A DNA stretch of 64,000 nucleotides, from positions 1 through 64,000 of the forward strand of contig NZ_PZKE01000015.1 in the NCBI RefSeq assembly GCF_003034965.1, given 5' to 3'. Of this stretch, positions 61,966-64,000 are shown piece by piece (the stretch's first letter is position 1; each line of letters starts with the position of its first letter). The translations under genes were made by a program, and so were the position numbers. This DNA is from Fuscovulum blasticum DSM 2131 (GTDB taxonomy: Bacteria; Pseudomonadota; Alphaproteobacteria; Rhodobacterales; Rhodobacteraceae). The notes below the pieces were generated by a model. That model was not told the DNA's origin. It searched no databases and worked only from the letters and a program-made list of their open reading frames with translations.

Positions 61966-63122
61966 GCGCGCCGCGTCGCCACGATTTCGAACCGCCGCTG
62001 AGCGCGCCGCGCCGCATGGCCGAGCCGCCGATGACCGCCACGCGCCCGGCCTATGCCGCGCCCGCCGCTGCCGCGACCCCGCGTCATGCGGTCGAACCGC
62101 CGGTGACGGCGCCGCGCCGCATGGCCGATGCCCAGCCCCAGCCCCAGTCGCAACCCCAGCCCCGCCGGCCCGAAGCGCCGGCGGCTGCGCCTTTTGCAGC
62201 CGCCCCCTTCACCGCCGCCGCGCGCCCGGTGCCTGCTGCGGCGGTGGCGCCCGCCCCGATGGCGCGGCGCGACCCGGCCCCCAGCCGCTGGGCCTACCGG
62301 CTTCAGCGCATCATGCTGACGCCGCATCTGCGCGCGCTGCTGCGCTTCGGCCTGCCCAGCTTCGTGGTGCTGGCCGCCGTTGGCCTCTACCTGTCCGACG
62401 ATGCCCGCCGGGGCGCCATCGTTCAGGTCTTCACCGACATCCGCCAGAAATTCGAACACCGCCCCGAATTCATGGTCACGCTGGCCTCGGTCGAAGGCTG
62501 CTCGAAAGACCTGGCCGAGGCCGTCCGGGCCCGCCTGGGGCTGAACCTGCCGCAATCGTCCTTCGATCTTGACCTTGCGGCCATCCGCAGCCGGATCGAG
62601 GAACTGGATGCGGTGAAATCGGCCGAACTGCGGGTGCGCAGCGGCGGTATCCTGCAGGTGCTGGTCACGGAACGCGAGCCGGTCGCCGTCTGGCGCACCG
62701 CCGAAGGCCTGACACTGGTTGATGACACCGGCCATCGCGTGGCCGGGCTTTATGCCCGCAGCGACCGCCCCGACCTGCCGCTGATCGCGGGGCAGGGGGC
62801 CGACCGCGCCACCGCCGAAGCCCTGCAGATCTTTGCCGCCGCAGGCCCCCTGCTGCCGCGCGTGCGCGGCCTGACGCGCATGGGCGAACGCCGCTGGGAT
62901 CTGGTGCTGGACCGCGACCAGCGCATCCTTCTGCCCGCCGAACACCCGGTCCGCGCGCTGGAACGCCTGCTGGCGCTGGACCATGCGCAAGACATCCTGT
63001 CGCGCGATCTTGTGGCGCTTGACCTGCGCCTTGACAGCCGCCCGACCCTTCGCCTCACCCCCTATGCGCTGACGGAACTGCGCCGCAGCAAAGGCCTTAA
63101 AACCGTGGAGACCGACCTGTGA
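61953..63122 (+). CDS. ftsQ: cell division protein FtsQ with extended repetitive N-terminus
   Basis: The 389-residue protein has residues 1 to about 115 as a cytoplasmic Pro/Ala/Arg-rich region. It carries three near-repeats of the form EPP(L/V)(S/T)APRRMA and a run of PQ pairs. A membrane helix (FGLPSFVVLAAVGLYL) follows, then a POTRA domain (HRPEFMVTLASVEGCSKDLAEAVRA) and a beta domain (ELRVRSGGILQVLVTEREPVAVWR). It links FtsBL to the divisome. GAGGGACGCGTC supports the start at 61953. It overlaps ftsA as GTGA. Confidence 0.93.
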   Translation: MRSLSAPRRHDFEPPLSAPRRMAEPPMTATRPAYAAPAAAATPRHAVEPPVTAPRRMADAQPQPQSQPQPRRPEAPAAAPFAAAPFTAAARPVPAAAVAPAPMARRDPAPSRWAYRLQRIMLTPHLRALLRFGLPSFVVLAAVGLYLSDDARRGAIVQVFTDIRQKFEHRPEFMVTLASVEGCSKDLAEAVRARLGLNLPQSSFDLDLAAIRSRIEELDAVKSAELRVRSGGILQVLVTEREPVAVWRTAEGLTLVDDTGHRVAGLYARSDRPDLPLIAGQGADRATAEALQIFAAAGPLLPRVRGLTRMGERRWDLVLDRDQRILLPAEHPVRALERLLALDHAQDILSRDLVALDLRLDSRPTLRLTPYALTELRRSKGLKTVETDL

Positions 63123-64000
63123 CCGACCTCTACCAGACCCAACGCGCCATGCGGAACATGCGCCGGGCTGCGATGCAGCGGGGCGTCATTGCCATTCTCG
63201 ACGTGGGCACCTCCAAGATTGCCTGCCTGATCCTTCGCTTCGACGGCGAGGCGCGGCTGCGCGAACAGGATGGCGTCGGCCCGATGGCCGGCCAAAGCCA
63301 GTTCCGCATCATCGGCGCCGCGACCACCCGGTCGCGCGGTGTCCGCTTCGGCGAAATCTCGGTGATGAACGAAACCGAAAGCGCGGTCCGCACGGCAGTT
63401 CAGGCGGCGCAGAAGATGGCCAATGTCCGCGTTGACCATGTGATCGCCTGCTTCTCGGGCGCCGAACCGCGCAGCTATGGTCTGGCCGGCGACACCGACC
63501 TCGCCGACAACGTGGTGACCGAACAGGACGTGGCCCGCGTGCTGGCCGCCTGCGACGTGCCCGATCTGGGGCATGGCCGCGAGGTGCTGCACGCCCAGCC
63601 GGTCAACTTCGCGCTGGACCACCGCACCGGCCTTGGCGATCCGCGCGGCCAGATCGGCAACCGTCTGGCCTGCGACATGCACCTTGTCTCGGTCGACGGA
63701 TCTGTGATCCAGAACCTGCTTTACGCCATCAAGCGCTGCGATCTGGAACTGGCCGGCATCGCCTCCTCGGCCTATGTCTCGGCCATTTCCTCGCTGGTCG
63801 AGGACGAACAGGAACTGGGCGCGGCCTGCATCGACATGGGTGGCGGCGCGACCGGCGTGTCGATCTTCATGAAGAAGCACATGATCTATACCGACAGCGT
63901 CCGCATGGGCGGTGATCATGTCACCTCGGATATTTCCAAGGGTCTGCAAATCCCGCTCAGCACGGCCGAGCGGATCAAGACCCGCCATGGCGGCCTGTTC
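63119..64000 (+). CDS. ftsA: cell division protein FtsA, 3'-truncated by window edge
   Basis: The GTG start overlaps the ftsQ stop (GTGA); the frame stays open for 294 codons to the last base. The actin-like fold has the phosphate-1 loop AILDVGTSKIACLI, the 1C domain with GAATTRSRGVRFGEI and RTAVQAAQKMANVRVDHVIACFSG. The second ATP motif is CIDMGGGATGVSIF, then GGDHVTSDISKGLQIPLSTAE. FtsA tethers FtsZ to the membrane. The C-terminal amphipathic helix and ftsZ would lie beyond the window. Confidence 0.96.
   Translation, partial: MTDLYQTQRAMRNMRRAAMQRGVIAILDVGTSKIACLILRFDGEARLREQDGVGPMAGQSQFRIIGAATTRSRGVRFGEISVMNETESAVRTAVQAAQKMANVRVDHVIACFSGAEPRSYGLAGDTDLADNVVTEQDVARVLAACDVPDLGHGREVLHAQPVNFALDHRTGLGDPRGQIGNRLACDMHLVSVDGSVIQNLLYAIKRCDLELAGIASSAYVSAISSLVEDEQELGAACIDMGGGATGVSIFMKKHMIYTDSVRMGGDHVTSDISKGLQIPLSTAERIKTRHGGLF

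Overview
The window reads as chromosome of an alphaproteobacterium of the order Rhodobacterales (Rhodobacter/Paracoccus-like). It is GC-rich and densely packed with ATGA, GTGA and TGATG couplings. Gene orders typical of the group are clpP-clpX-RidA-NDUFA12-mlaD-DUF2155-aat-accC-accB and a murD...ftsW-murG-murC-DUF2484-DUF2484-murB-ddl-ftsQ-ftsA division cluster. The genus cannot be settled from the sequence alone.

Positions 1-3376 are the end of an accessory element beside the 3' end of a tRNA-Asn gene. It is visibly poorer in GC than the rest. It carries the C-terminal part of a VapE-like prophage/plasmid ATPase, a 400-base non-coding stretch rich in short repeats and palindromes, a small lipoprotein, a serine recombinase and a 59-residue antisense ORF.

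Positions 3.5-17.5 kb hold core genes. There is a metallo-hydrolase back to back with an EnvZ-like kinase, a CAP-domain protein, and a ynjBCD-type ABC transporter divergent from a ynjF-like CDP-alcohol phosphatidyltransferase. These are followed by clpP/clpX, envelope and complex I accessory genes, aat and accBC.

Positions 17.6-30.6 kb form a reductive pyrimidine catabolism island. PreT and PreA make dihydropyrimidine dehydrogenase, HydA is dihydropyrimidinase and an M20-type amidase is the probable N-carbamoyl-beta-alanine amidohydrolase. An NMT1/THI5-type ABC transporter presumably brings in the substrate. Two RutR-like TetR regulators lie inside the island. Two close matches to the E. coli RutR operator sit between one of them and the amidase operon. 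A 36-residue ORF is coupled at both ends between hydA and the transporter.

Positions 31-49 kb are mixed. They include an XRE/DUF2083 regulator, a receiver/small membrane protein/symporter-kinase operon, a FliM-like protein, and a DUF442 plus metallo-hydrolase sulfur pair. They also include a DksA-like protein behind an FNR-type box, a degraded FadJ-like protein, GapR, a lone iron-type ABC permease, tRNA-Thr, and a methyltransferase/glycosyltransferase/SDR operon. An ArsR-type repressor with the three SqrR cysteines at matching spacing follows.

Positions 49.9-64 kb carry a PHP protein, a ThiE-like protein and TrmJ. The division/cell-wall cluster then runs off the right edge inside ftsA. Four copies of a dispersed GC-rich intergenic repeat are spread over 13-56 kb.
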